A program made the translations under genes and the position numbers. 64,000 nt of DNA from Diplonema papillatum. Taxonomy: Eukaryota; Euglenozoa; Diplonemea; Diplonemida; Diplonemidae. The notes under the pieces are model-generated. The model searched no databases. It saw only the letters and a list, made by a program, of their open reading frames with translations, and had not been told where the DNA came from. Shown one piece after another: positions 19,901-29,861 of the stretch (positions within the stretch are counted from its first letter, which is position 1; each line of letters begins with the position of its first letter). The DNA lies in assembly GCA_030068145.1 (NCBI GenBank), contig JAPJBO010000208.1, forward strand, positions 62,001 to 126,000, in the 5' to 3' direction.

Positions 19901-22453
19901 CCGCTTCAGCCCGCGGTACATCGCCTGCAACGGCTTGTGGATGCGGGCGTCCAGCCCCATCTCCTCCGCAAGTCGCAGAACAATCCCTTGCGGCACCCTG
20001 TCGAAGCACTTGGCAAAGTCCAAGGCCAGGACGACGAGCGACTTCGTCTCGTCGAGCAGCGTCTCCTCGACGAGCGTCGCCATCTCCATGAGGGCGTCGT
20101 CGCAGCGGTGTCCCGTCCGGAAGCCATGCTGGGTGGGGAGCGCCCACTCCTCCTGCCACGCCATGATGTCACGCAGCCTGCGGCACGCCCAAAGGCGGTA
20201 CACGCAGCTGGTGACCGTGATGGGCCGCATGTTGGTGGGCGATGGATCCTCGCTCTTTGGAATGAGCGACACCAACGCCGTCAGCAGCCCTTCTGGCCAC
20301 CGCCCCTCCTTTTCAACCAGGTTGAAGAAGCTGGCGAAGGCGTCCATCAGTGGGACGGGCAGGGCTTTCAGCTCGTCCATGCGCCACCCGTCCACACCGC
20401 ACGCCGAGGACTTCTTCTTCCTCTCTCGAAGGATGGTTCGCAGCTCCTCACCAGTGATGTCGGTGACTTGCATCGGCCGGTGTTGGACGTGCTCCCCAAA
20501 GGCCTTGGCGAAGTCGTCGTAGCTGGGCTCGGGGGTCTCCGGCGAGTACAGCCTCAGGATGGGGCCCCAAGCTTGCTGGAGGACATCATCCATCTCGTCG
20601 AGGTTCGCCGTAAGGCGGCCGCCATCAGCTCTGAGAGTGTCCGCCGAGGGCTTGGTGTCACCCCTCAGCATGGAAACCAGCGATCTGCGGTCCGTGGCAT
20701 ACCTCTCTCGGAGCCCCTGGCGGGCTTGCCGTTCGCGGCTCTGCCTGGCCGCCGCATTGTGCTGGGCGCTCCGGGCTCTGACTCGATGCAGCATAGCCCG
20801 GGCGGCCTCGGCAGGCGGAGGTTCAGCCGGCGGCGGAGGTTCCCCTTCACACGTCAGCACCGGGATGCACCGCGCCCAACAAGCGCGCAGATCCTGCGGC
20901 ACGACGAACGGCCCGGACACCTCCAGGCGGCTTCGTGCGTGCACGTAGTGCATCAGCCGTGTGATGGCCTTGCCGTATTTCAGCTCGGCCTCGCACGTAA
21001 CGCCCTTCCCCGGGCAGCTCCGGGCAACCGCCCGGACCCGCCTCGGCTCCCTCGCGAGGCCACGGCCTACATACGGGCGTGCCTTTGCCGCCGGCACATC
21101 GCACCTGTCGAGGAGATGCTGCTCGCATGCCGCCGAAAGCTCACCCCAAGCCAGCTCTACGTCCCCGTCTGCCAGTGCCCCCTCGAACGCCTCCAGCGAA
21201 GGCACAGGGGCGTCGGGCTTGCTCACCGGAGGGAGCGCACGTGGCACGGAGTAACGCAGCGTCATTTGGTTGAACGCCGGTAGCGACAGCTGCACGCAGA
21301 CGCAGCGGTGGCTACCGACGCTACCAACATTGAAGGTGCTGCACCCGGCAAATGCAAGGGCCGCAGACCTGTTCATCAGCGCATAGTCGATGCGCGTCTC
21401 CGCCTTCGACGTCGTATAAGTCGGAGGAGGCCGCACCGCGCCGTCGTGCTGCGCCTGCAGTTGCGCGGCATCGACCCAGCCATTGCCGAGCGCGCTCCGC
21501 AGCGCCGGAGACCTGTCCGTGTCCGTGTTCAGGTCCCCGAGGACGACAGCCGGGGCCCCTCCCACCATTGCCTGCGCGTCGAAGAGGACCGCCTGGAGCA
21601 GGCGTTCCCTGGCTGCCATCGTATTCGGGCCGCAGGGGGCGTACACCACGAAGCAGTGTAGGAAAGTCTTTCCTGCTCCTAGCGCCACCATCATGTGCAG
21701 GACCCGTTCGGATGATCCCGCGATGGCGCCGTTGTGCACCGCATGTACGACCCCCGGCCGCCGGTTGATGGCGCCAATACCTCCGCCCATCGTTCCGAAG
21801 TTGGGGTTACCACCCCTGGGAGGTCGCGGGGGCCCCCACAGCGATCCCCATCTTCCAGAGTCGGCGGGGCATGGTTCCGCCAGGTACCTCGACATCTCGC
21901 CCTGCTGCTTCTTCGACATCGCCGTCTCCAGGATGCCGATGACGTCCGCAGGGATGAGGCTACGCACCTCATCAACGTGGTTCGGGAAGGCGGTGGTGTT
22001 GATCACCGCAAGAGAGATCGTCGGAGCGGGCCCCGGGTTGGGGTGCACATCCCCGCACCTTCTCAGACGGAGCCTGGCGGTACCGCTCGCGGTACGGGCA
22101 CTGTGGCGCGAAGGCAGCAAGAGGAAGATCAACAAGCGCAAAGTGCGACGACGTCGGGGGCCCTTGGCCTCGCGGCGAAATCCGTCACCGTCAGTGCGGC
22201 GGCGAATCGCCAGGCGAGGAGCCGGACAGAGGGGCGGCAGGGGGCGAGCCCGCCGTCGTGGAGAGCAGGGGGCGTGCCCATGGTGCCGGCACCGGTCCCC
22301 TTGGGCGGCCAGGAACAGTGGGAACGAGGCCCCGCTGAGGGTCGCGAGGCAGACGGCGCGGGCCGGCCCTGGGTTGGGGTGGACGTCCCCGCACCTCAGA
22401 AGGCGCAGATTGGCGGCATCCCCGCCGGCACTGGCGTCGTGGTGCGATGGCAG
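16970..22453 (-). CDS. LINE polyprotein: 2A-like motifs, APE endonuclease, reverse transcriptase, Cys/His fingers
   Basis: The frame is open from just after a TGA at 22454-22456 to the stop at 16970, about 1,828 codons, with no ATG before the endonuclease core. Counting from codon 22141: a 2A-like GDVHPNPGP at ~30-38, and a second copy of that motif 112 codons upstream. The APE endonuclease spans ~42-290 (GILETAM, VVYAP, LGDLNTD, TRIDYALMN, GSHRCV). The RT spans ~590-840 with motif A LDFAKCFDR, motif B GILQGCPIS and the catalytic YADD. Later come a CPDC...HLWWACPAY finger and a Cys/His cluster with CCRSGHH. Reaction: nicking of target DNA and target-primed cDNA synthesis. All core catalytic motifs are present. 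Translation would need TGA read-through from the upstream frame, a non-AUG start or splicing. Confidence 0.85.
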   Translation of the reverse strand: MPSHHDASAGGDAANLRLLRCGDVHPNPGPARAVCLATLSGASFPLFLAAQGDRCRHHGHAPCSPRRRARPLPPLCPAPRLAIRRRTDGDGFRREAKGPRRRRTLRLLIFLLLPSRHSARTASGTARLRLRRCGDVHPNPGPAPTISLAVINTTAFPNHVDEVRSLIPADVIGILETAMSKKQQGEMSRYLAEPCPADSGRWGSLWGPPRPPRGGNPNFGTMGGGIGAINRRPGVVHAVHNGAIAGSSERVLHMMVALGAGKTFLHCFVVYAPCGPNTMAARERLLQAVLFDAQAMVGGAPAVVLGDLNTDTDRSPALRSALGNGWVDAAQLQAQHDGAVRPPPTYTTSKAETRIDYALMNRSAALAFAGCSTFNVGSVGSHRCVCVQLSLPAFNQMTLRYSVPRALPPVSKPDAPVPSLEAFEGALADGDVELAWGELSAACEQHLLDRCDVPAAKARPYVGRGLAREPRRVRAVARSCPGKGVTCEAELKYGKAITRLMHYVHARSRLEVSGPFVVPQDLRACWARCIPVLTCEGEPPPPAEPPPAEAARAMLHRVRARSAQHNAAARQSRERQARQGLRERYATDRRSLVSMLRGDTKPSADTLRADGGRLTANLDEMDDVLQQAWGPILRLYSPETPEPSYDDFAKAFGEHVQHRPMQVTDITGEELRTILRERKKKSSACGVDGWRMDELKALPVPLMDAFASFFNLVEKEGRWPEGLLTALVSLIPKSEDPSPTNMRPITVTSCVYRLWACRRLRDIMAWQEEWALPTQHGFRTGHRCDDALMEMATLVEETLLDETKSLVVLALDFAKCFDRVPQGIVLRLAEEMGLDARIHKPLQAMYRGLKRRFKLPLGVGAYFEVTNGILQGCPISVILINALLSVMLRAVPVASESYADDATLHASNEPAVQKAVDVVSRFCDVTGMRLNVKKTVALGILEGKTQQRMQRPYRSTLHIGEGDGKEVFPTVSSTKVLSGRLNTSTKRCDRTNDARLEAQSGLMDALGLSPLPFDERCEIASSSTLGSALSGCQYTPFTKAGLKSLRTRIARGVFGPVNRGTSRSVSAVLTVLAKGHRVDPVLARPYWVLCSLLDSCERLPNVRERMKRICRLYGERGGMLGRGLGPVGIAITDGLPPVGAEYDGFDLGTMKVQGRVLLDMRRAERHHVLRGQLRQSAWTQLAAERPSFDGVQHGVDYVRTNEERRRATASAALRKALTTILAGGVYYATRWGRGAGNGDRRGDSGDGGDGSAASPASSSSSAEGSSGPSSGGEDDRTASADAFDEVTSSSESAPRARGRDCPDCELRVPDTAEHLWWACPAYGNIRRMDCFAALIRADRSRWPSCTRVHGVITVGLDIDATALHRMMGTILAARTEASLARWKSAPVTHAWVLAASTQATAHRFRYNDLPDAPRKWNFGAPMMRALKGWLAALRWTTFEGVSNIELALDFELFTGMDVKHCPKRPKVQRPAGPVSVAERGQRLGAMLAVLCRLCETLKLPSPLPTARLERVKSLHTLGVPRVIGGLQVRPVFAAGAETAAVLEACATRALPVGGLTSQVWGRDVFPQYDSALRAERAQQWEVRRPVLTRSAHPVLVPASQAMTRGRFQVCDKCAKKKCPLCASSSQRTPEQCCRDHHEPGDGVLTQCCGAHHLTRCGGCANASVCCRSGHHRAGDRPDDADDENEAPAPPAGPQPAPAAPRRGLRRKRGETSEESSGSGQGDSPTIDRAAPLRRRAAEDPSVPRTPPARRRRRTQLPTPQLRANTPARRTPPNAQPPAASIRRANRRKREETSEGSSNDGSGREATMTPTRRPPPRRRNRRVPSAVT
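22029..22058 (-). other. 2A-like ribosome-skipping motif (second)
   Basis: Encodes RRCGDVHPNPGP just before the endonuclease. The classic 2A core is D-x-E-x-NPGP; here His replaces Glu. 2A-like peptides are known at the start of APE-type LINE polyproteins in several phyla. Confidence 0.6.
22366..22394 (-). other. 2A-like ribosome-skipping motif (first)
   Basis: Encodes LLRCGDVHPNPGP in the same frame as the second motif and exactly 336 bp (112 codons) upstream of it. The leucine-rich lead-in is shared, which points to an internal duplication. Confidence 0.6.
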
Positions 22454-22657
22454 TCAACACTTGCTGCACAGTTGGCATGCGAAGATGTCACAGCCTTTGC
22501 ACGCCCTCCGCACCTGCTTCGGCAGCTTCTCCTCCTTGCAGATGGCGCAAGTGAAGCCGTTTTTCGGTTTGCTCACGCGGCTCGTGTCGAAGGAGTGACG
22601 GTGGCCGCCCTGCTCCTGCCCGCCCGCGGTCGCATCGATGGCCGGTCCCCCCGCCAT
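22454..22657 (-). CDS. LINE leader frame with zinc-finger-like Cys cluster
   Basis: This frame is in phase with the main LINE frame and separated from it only by one TGA (followed by CTG). The first ATG is at 22657 (MAGGPAIDATAGGQEQ), though the frame is open back to the element's 5' end. It encodes a CxxC...CxxC...CxxC pattern (CAICKEEK, CKGC, CQLCSKC), which suggests a small zinc-binding nucleic-acid-binding domain like those of LINE ORF1 proteins. Either this is a true ORF1 followed by read-through, or the TGA is a mutation that split one long polyprotein. Confidence 0.6.
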   Translation of the reverse strand: MAGGPAIDATAGGQEQGGHRHSFDTSRVSKPKNGFTCAICKEEKLPKQVRRACKGCDIFACQLCSKC

Positions 22658-22753
22658 CTCTTCGTCCTCCCCAGACACGCGCAGGCGCTGGCGGGGCGGG
22701 GAGAGGGCGTTCACCACTCCTTCAACGACCCGCTGGAGGATACCGGGCTACCG

Positions 22754-23352
22754 GCCAGCAAATCTTTTACGATGCTACCTTCGCCCTTCTGACTGGCCGC
22801 AATGAGTGCAGTGCGGCCGCCGTAGTTTGCAGCATTCACGTTGGCGCCGGCTGCCAGCAAATCTCTTACGATGCTGCCTTCGCCAGAACAACTGGCCGCC
22901 ATGATTGCAGTGCCACCGTAATGGTCTGCAGAATTCACGTTGGCACCGGCCGTCAGCAAATATGGTACGATGCTAGCTTGGCCTTCCTGACTGGCATAAA
23001 GGAGTGCCGTGGTACCGGAGCTGTCTGCAGCATTCACGTCAGCACCGGCCGCGAGCAAATATTTTACGATGCTGCCTTCGCCTTTCAGACTGGCCCAAAT
23101 GAGTGCAGTTTGACCGTCGTTGTCTGCAGCATTCACGTTGGCACCGGCCGCCAACAGAGCTTTCACGATGCTTTCTTCACAGGTCACAAGGAGTGCAGTG
23201 AGGCCGCTACTATTAGTTGCATCGACAGCAACCTGAACTCCGCTGGTCCGCAGAAGTCGCTCGACGACCTCTGTGTGTCCCTGATAGCTTGCAAGGATCA
23301 GGCCCGTGGCTCCTGATGTGTAAGTATCGTAGATATAATCGATGGCAGCCAT
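22754..23352 (-). pseudogene. Ankyrin-repeat gene C, 5' part (interrupted by LINE)
   Basis: Starts with the ATG at 23352 (MAAIDYIYDTYTSGATG) and shows the family cap ATGLILASYQGHTEVVERLL and five to six ankyrin repeats with GEGSIVKDLLAAGANVNAAN. Coding sense ends inside a repeat at about 22754, where the LINE begins; the frame then runs ~14 codons into the LINE (ending SGSLKEW). Without the LINE the gene would continue at 16895, giving roughly eleven repeats. Confidence 0.8.
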
Positions 23353-24777
23353 ACTTTTCCGATTCCTCTTCTACCGACACGTGATGGTATTGGTGTTAAA
23401 TGGCAGCGAGGGCTCCTTTCGTTCTGTGAGCAGCAGGATGTTATGTATTCTTCTTCGACTTCGTGTTGCAAGGTAGCTCAGTTTGCAGGGCATCAGCGTA
23501 CTGCTGGTATTCAGAAGGCTGGGATAAACCCTGTTTTTCCAAAAATCAATCCATGCCTTTCAAGCGAACCTCACGAGACTAGACGACTTCTGGAAATCGT
23601 CAGTCGCTCTCATGGAAGATCCATTGACCCCTAGCATCAAGACGTGTGCTCTATGCACTGTGGTGAATGGTGCCACTGTGAAGGCTCTCAAAGAGTGTGC
23701 ATGAGCTGTGTCCTCCCCAGCTACGGACCTGGGGGATCCGAGAAATTCAACAGCCCCAAAGTGTACAGCTGGCGTATTTCTGGGTAAGAACGTCGGTACT
23801 GCAATGTCTCCGGTGGACCTTATTGTGTTCTGCTGGTTCAGAGACTCAGTTCAAGACTCAGAGACTTAGAGTCTGCACGAACTAACCAGTTGGATTCCTC
23901 TTGTTCGTAACAGTTCCAAGCTGACACTTCATAGCGGGCACAACATGCAAGAAGGCCTGGAAGACATCAGGAGCCGCGGGTAACACCCGAGAGCGCCACT
24001 CACAGCACCTTCAATCTGAGCCCAGACCTAAACCCGCACTGACAATCCCGCATGTGTCCTCAGAGCCAATCCTTTTCCCGAAGTTACGGATCCAGTTTAA
24101 AACAGGCCGGACTCACGGTGCTGAGACGGAGGAAAAGCAGTCCATGCTGTGTCGGACTCCGAAGCCCCACTGGGCAAGGAGCCTCCCAACCTTACTGTAG
24201 CCCCGACCCGCACTGTAGGCTGTGTTGACGCTTCAGGTGGGGGGAGACCTGCGCAGCGATATATTTTGTGGTGGTGAGCCACCTTTTGGCTTCTGCGTGC
24301 GTGTGCCGCCTCACTCGCTGGTGCACGATTGAACCAGCGTTAAACTCCGGAACACCGACTCAGCAACTCTTCTTGTGGCGGTTTTGTGTTTCCTAAAGGA
24401 GCCTGCGCCGCAGGCGCGGAAACTTTTAAACGGTCGCACTTACGGATCAAAGCAGAGGGGCGGTGGGGTAGCTCGTCACAACTAGGTTGGCTGACGTGTC
24501 AACTAAACTTGCGCCGCATCAGGCGCGGAAATTTTGACGGCCGCACTTACAGCTGAACAGATGGACGGAAACACGTTGGCTCTTCACCGGCTGCAGCAGG
24601 TTTTCGTCCTGCACAATGCCCCTGCATTGCCTGCCACGGTGGACACTGAACAGAATGAGCAAATAATGTGATAGCCCCAATACGGAAAAGATACTCAGCC
24701 AAAATACCTGCGCCTTCCCCTCTATTCTTGACACACCGGTGTCTGACACCGGGATTTTAAAGTCCCCTCCAGGACTC
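23353..24777. other. Gene-poor stretch with a duplicated 5' flank
   Basis: 23353-23525 matches the 5' flank of ankyrin gene B. At 24405-24430 and 24510-24535 two similar blocks (GCGCGGAAACTTTTAAACGG versus GCGCGGAAATTTTGACGG) lie ~110 bp apart. Otherwise I see no gene. Confidence 0.5.
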
Positions 24778-27700
24778 CCATAGGAAGTTGCATTCCTCTT
24801 CCGCTTCCCCAGCGCTGGGTGCTAGTCGGGCACTGTTTTGTGGCCTTTTTTCTCGGTTCCTCTATAGGAAGTTACACTGGCAATCCCTCTGTCCGACTGC
24901 TCGGCATTCCTCCACTTTCCCAGCGCTGGGTGCTAGTCATGCCCTGTTTTGTGACCCTTTTTTTCGGTTCCTCTGAGACTCCCTATAGGAAGTTGCACTG
25001 GCAATCCCTCTGTCCGACTGCTCGGCATTCCTCCACTTTCCCAGCGCTGGGTGCTAGTCATGCCCTGTTTTGTGGCCCTTTTTTTCGGTTCCTCTAAGAC
25101 TCCCTATAGGAAGTTGCACTGGCAATCCCTCTGTCCGACTGCTCGGCATTCCTCCACTTTCCCAGCGCTGGGTGCTAGTCATGCCCTGTTTTGTGGCCCT
25201 TTTTTTCGGTTCCTCTAAGACTCCCTATAGGAAGTTACACTGGCAATCCCTCTGTCCGACTGCTCGGCATTCCTCCACTTTCCCAGCGCTGGGTGCTAGT
25301 CATGCCCTGTTTTGTGGCCCTTTTTTTCGGTTCCTCTAAGACTCCCTATAGGAAGTTGCACTGGCAATCCCTCTGTCCGACTGCTCGGCATTCCTCCACT
25401 TTCCCAGCGCTGGGTGCTAGTCATGCCCTGTTTTGTGACCCTTTTTTTCGGTTCCTCTAAGACTCCCTATAGGAAGTTGCACTGGCAATCCCTCTGTCCG
25501 ACTGCTCGGCATTCCTCCACTTTCCCAGCGCTGGGTGCTAGTCATGCCCTGTTTTGTGGCCCTTTTTTTCGGTTCCTCTAAGACTCCCTATAGGAAGTTG
25601 CACTGGCAATCCCTCTGTCCGACTGCTCGGCATTCCTCCACTTTCCCAGCGCTGGGTGCTAGTCATGCCCTGTTTTGTGACCCTTTTTTTCGGTTCCTCT
25701 AAGACTCCCTATAGGAAGTTACACTGGCAATCCCTCTGTCCGACTGCTCGGCATTCCTCCACTTTCCCAGCGCTGGGTGCTAGTCATGCCCTGTTTTGTG
25801 GCCCTTTTTTTCGGTTCCTCTAAGACTCCCTATAGGAAGTTGCACTGGCAATCCCTCTGTCCGACTGCTCGGCATTCCTCCACTTTCCCAGCGCTGGGTA
25901 CTAGTCATGCCCTGTTTGGTGGCCCTTTTTTTCAGTTCCTCTGAGACTCCCTATAGGAAGCTGCACTGGCAATCCCTCTGTCCGACTGCTCGGCATTCCT
26001 CCATTTTCCCAGCGCTGGGTGCTAGTCGTGCCCTGTTTTGTGGCCCTTTTTCTCGGTTCCTCTAAGACTCCCTATAGGAAGTTGCACTGGCAATCCCTCT
26101 GTCCGACTGCTCGGCATTCCTCCACTTTCCCAGCGCTGGGTGCTAGTCATGCCCTGTTTTGTGGCCCTTTTTTTCGGTTCCTCTAAGACTCCCTATAGGA
26201 AGTTGCACTGGCAATCCCTCTGTCCGACTGCTCGGCATTCCTCCACTTTCCCAGCGCTGGGTACTAGTCATGCCCTGTTTGGTGGCCCTTTTTTTCAGTT
26301 CCTCTGAGACTCCCTATAGGAAGCTGCACTGGCAATCCCTCTGTCCGACTGCTCGGCATTCCTCCATTTTCCCAGCGCTGGGTGCTAGTCGTGCCCTGTT
26401 TTGTGGCCCTTTTTCTCGGTTCCTCTAAGACTCCCTATAGGAAGTTGCACTGGCAATCCCTCTGTCCGACTGCTCGGCATTCCTCCACTTTCCCAGCGCT
26501 GGGTGCTAGTCATGCCCTGTTTTGTGGCCCTTTTTTTCGGTTCCTCTAAGACTCCCTATAGGAAGTTGCACTGGCAATCCCTCTGTCCGACTGCTCGGCA
26601 TTCCTCCACTTTCCCAGCGCTGGGTACTAGTCATGCCCTGTTTGGTGGCCCTTTTTTTCAGTTCCTCTGAGACTCCCTATAGGAAGCTGCACTGGCAATC
26701 CCTCTGTCCGACTGCTCGGCATTCCTCCATTTTCCCAGCGCTGGGTGCTAGTCGTGCCCTGTTTTGTGGCCCTTTTTCTCGGTTCCTCTAAGACTCCCTA
26801 TAGGAAGTTGCACTGGCAATCCCTCTGTCCGACTGCTCGGCATTCCTCCACTTTCCCAGCGCTGGGTGCTAGTCATGCCCTGTTTTGTGACCCTTTTTTT
26901 CGGTTCCTCTAAGACTCCCTATAGGAAGTTACACTGGCAATCCCTCTGTCCGACTGCTCGGCATTCCTCCACTTTCCCAGCGCTGGGTGCTAGTCATGCC
27001 CTGTTTTGTGGCCCTTTTTTTCGGTTCCTCTAAGACTCCCTATAGGAAGTTGCACTGGCAATCCCTCTGTCCGACTGCTCGGCATTCCTCCACTTTCCCA
27101 GCGCTGGGTGCTAGTCATGCCCTGTTTTGTGGCCCTTTTTTTCGGTTCCTCTAAGACTCCCTATAGGAAGTTGCACTGGCAATCCCTCTGTCCGACTGCT
27201 CGGCATTCCTCCACTTTCCCAGCGCTGGGTACTAGTCATGCCCTGTTTGGTGGCCCTTTTTTTCAGTTCCTCTGAGACTCCCTATAGGAAGCTGCACTGG
27301 CAATCCCTCTGTCCGACTGCTCGGCATTCCTCCACTTTCCCAGCGCTGGGTGCTAGTCATGCCCTGTTTGGTGGCCCTTTTTTTCAGTTCCTCTGAGACT
27401 CCCTATAGGAAGCTGCACTGGCAATCCCTCTGTCCGACTGCTCGGCATTCCTCCATTTTCCCAGCGCTGGGTGCTAGTCGTGCCCTGTTTTGTGGCCCTT
27501 TTTCTCGGTTCCTCTAAGACTCCCTATAGGAAGTTGCACTGGCAATCCCTCTGTCCGACTGCTCGGCATTCCTCCATTTTCCCAGCGCTGGGTGCTAGTC
27601 GTGCCCTGTTTTGTGGCCCTTTTTCTCGGTTCCTCTAAGACTCCCTGTAGGAAGTTGCACTGGCAATCCCTCTGTCCGACTGCTCGGCATTCCTCCATTT

Positions 27701-27806
27701 TCCCAGCGCTGGGTGCTAGTCGTGCCCTGTTTTGTGGCCCTTTTTCTCGGTTCCTCTAAGACTCCCTGTAGGAAGTTGCACTGGCAATCCCTCTGTCCGA
27801 CTGCTC
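24778..27806 (+). repeat. 121-bp satellite, about 25 copies, with a 363-bp higher-order period
   Basis: The monomer contains TTCCTCTAAGACTCCCTATA, GGAAGTTGCACTGGCAATCC and the dyad CCCAGCGCTGGG. Spacing is exactly 121 bp. Variant monomers (TACTAGTCATGCCCTGTTTGG with TTCAG in place of TTCGG) recur every 363 bp between about 25.8 and 26.9 kb, so trimers have been amplified. The array ends abruptly at CTGCTC, 27806. Open frames inside it shift from unit to unit and are not genes. Confidence 0.95.
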
Positions 27807-28853
27807 CGAGGCGCTCTGTGGCCGCCTTCATCACTCGCGCCATCTCGCATTCAGAGAAGACGTGTTCAAAACGGGCACATTACGAAGAAAAAGAGGAGAG
27901 GAGAAGCCTCAGAATTTGTAACTTTTGGTTGCTTCGTGTTCTTCCGACAGGGGGAGGCCCTCGGGGGGGGGGGGGGGGGGGATTGCAAGAACGTGCTTGG
28001 AATGGATATGTGCTCAACGCCGCACTGGTCCCGTCTGCGCCGTGTTTCGGTCCTTTAAGCCACGGACACATAAGGCGGACCATCATCAGCGTGGAACCTG
28101 AGTGTCTGCAGACAGGACTGCGGTGTGAGTCTGGTTTGTCAGGCGGCTGTTCGTAGCTCGTCACAGCCAAGACCACCCGTGCTACTAGAGCACAGGCGAA
28201 TCCGTCACGGGGAGAAGGCCCCTACAACCGTGTCTGAGCAATCAGTTAAAAAACTCAGGGCACTCGCCCTGATTGTGACTGCGACTCGCTAGGCAGCACT
28301 GACTTGTCTTCTTTTTACGGTGGCAATCTGCGAAGTAAACTCCGCAGAGCACAGTGGACATGGGGTTGCCGTGTGCAGCACCAATGGTTGAAGCACCAAA
28401 AGGGAAAAGAGTGCGAGGAAGTTATCCTGCGTGCTGAGGGCAGCAAGTCGCGTTACGCGAAGTACCCTACTGGAATGGGGGGACTGCAAGAACGTGCTTG
28501 GAATGGATATGTGCTCGGGGGGGGGGATCTTAGTTTAATGTTCAGGCAGAGCACTGCCTCTCATGCATGGTTGATGCTAGCATCAAGTCTTCTTCGAGGA
28601 AGATGTCGTCTAGGAAAGGGATGCAAAATAGAAAATAGAAAGTTGTAAAGAGGGGAGTGTACGGCTCCCAAAGTGGGGAAGAAACCTTGAGGGACTAGCC
28701 CCCTGTGTTTTTGCACCGCGGTGTTGTGTGCACCTCTAAGGGGAGAAAATGTTTCTTGGGTTTGAAGAGCGCGTGGTGCTTGCACCACTGAGGCCAGGTT
28801 ATTTAACCGCAGATTTAGTGAAGGATTGTTCAGGAAACGGTCGGTAAGGGGGG
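27807..28853. other. Gene-poor stretch with G-runs
   Basis: Holds a run of 19 G at about 27963-27981 followed by a ~32-bp block (AAGAACGTGCTTGGAATGGA) that recurs at 28484-28515, there preceding a G-run. No gene can be supported. Confidence 0.4.
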
Positions 28854-28883
28854 TCGAATAATAACACCTGTGTTATTATTCGA
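28848..28883. other. G-run plus perfect hairpin
   Basis: Six G (28848-28853) precede a 30-bp inverted repeat with 14-bp arms TCGAATAATAACAC and a 2-nt centre. The same G-run-TCGAATA arrangement occurs at 34069 and, inverted, at 34598 and 35872. Confidence 0.6.
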
Positions 28884-28979
28884 TAAATAACGCTAAAAAA
28901 ACTGTTTGATGCACCATTCCTCATACATGTACGCCTATATAATATTTTTTGCATGGGTCACAAAATTTCTTCACTCCAT

Positions 28980-29056
28980 TATGTCACGCAAACGCTCATT
29001 ATGTCACGCAAACGCTCATTCTGTCACGCAAACGCTCATTATGTCACGGCTCCAAA
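28980..29056 (+). repeat. 20-bp tandem repeat, about 3.7 copies
   Basis: ATGTCACGCAAACGCTCATT repeats with one substitution. 29057-29759 holds nothing I can call. Confidence 0.8.
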
Positions 29057-29759
29057 AATATGGGACAGCACAAAAAAATGAGGATGTGTGATGCACATAA
29101 ATGGCTCAAAAGTGAATAAAAATGGCCGCCAACCAAGTAAATGACTGATGCACAACCGAAAGTGAGTCGGAACACACGAGGAATGCTGTGCTGATGACGA
29201 AAGAGAAGGAGAAAGAGCGGTGCGAGGTGGTCCTCTGAGAGCTACTTGTTAGAACGCTTTGGTGCTGCCTTTGCTGCCATCTTTGGCGCTGCCATCGGTG
29301 CAGACGGAACGCCAATGGTGATATTTGCACGTTCACAAATGTACGAGAACGAATTGTTGCAGGAATTCACAGCAGACGGGGGTTTCCTGAAGGGAACTGC
29401 ACCAAACGGGGCAAGGAATTCTCTGCAGAAGGCAAAGCCTGAGGGACCTCAGGCACAGAGGTTCATCTCTCGACTCTGAGGCACTCCAGCCAGCTCTGTT
29501 TCTGCGCTTTGCTGGCGTCTAGGACTCCGGATGAGCTCGAAGTCGACTCGAACTGCTCAAAAATTCTGCGCGCTCCCTTATCGGCATAGTGGTCTGTCAC
29601 CTTAGATGCTCGTGGTGTCAGGTTTTTTGTAACGGACGATTCGGGGCAAAAAGGTTTTCTCACGGCTTTTTTTGCATGAGGCCATATTTCAGCGCGTAAG
29701 AAATGGCTGGGGAGTGACTCAATTTTGTGACCGATGCAAAAAAGTTATGTTTTCCACTG

Positions 29760-29861
29760 AATAGAGGAAAAAGGCACTCTCGTTTTTCATTTTTTGGCCA
29801 CTCGTGCCTCCCGGCACTCGTGGCCAAAAAATAAAAAACTCGAGTGCCTTTTTCCTCTATT
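29760..29861. repeat. 102-bp near-perfect inverted repeat
   Basis: Outer arms AATAGAGGAAAAAGGCACTC and its complement close a stem that continues through TTTTTTGGCCA, with a few central mismatches. It could fold as a long hairpin. No flanking duplication was noticed. Confidence 0.75.

Larger units (their letters stand above)
16896..22753 (-). mobile_element. Near full-length APE-type LINE inserted in ankyrin gene C
   Basis: A 5.86-kb element lies between two copies of GCCAGCAAAT (16886-16895 and 22754-22763) in the middle of an ankyrin repeat, read as a target-site duplication. In element orientation it holds a short 5' leader, a small Cys-rich frame (22657-22454), a long endonuclease and reverse-transcriptase frame, and a 3' tail ending CAACAAATTTACA without an obvious poly(A). 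Truncated relatives of its tail occur at 6.38 and 13.78 kb. APE endonuclease, RT and C-terminal Cys/His motifs place it in the APE-type non-LTR retrotransposons; the clade is not certain. Confidence 0.85.

Noticed and set aside
17032-22598. Long plus-strand frames opposite the LINE
   Set aside because: They are GC-driven shadows; only the minus frame shows endonuclease and RT motifs in order.
24788-27759. A series of identical ~89-codon plus-strand frames (FFRFLRLPIGS type)
   Set aside because: They arise only because the 121-bp monomer is read in shifting frames; each ends at the same place in the monomer and none has a start context or domain.
27963-27981. G-runs as sequencing or assembly errors
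   Set aside because: Several are tied to matching inverted ends or hairpins (34069, 34598, 55606, 56806), so at least those are real structure; this one remains uncertain.
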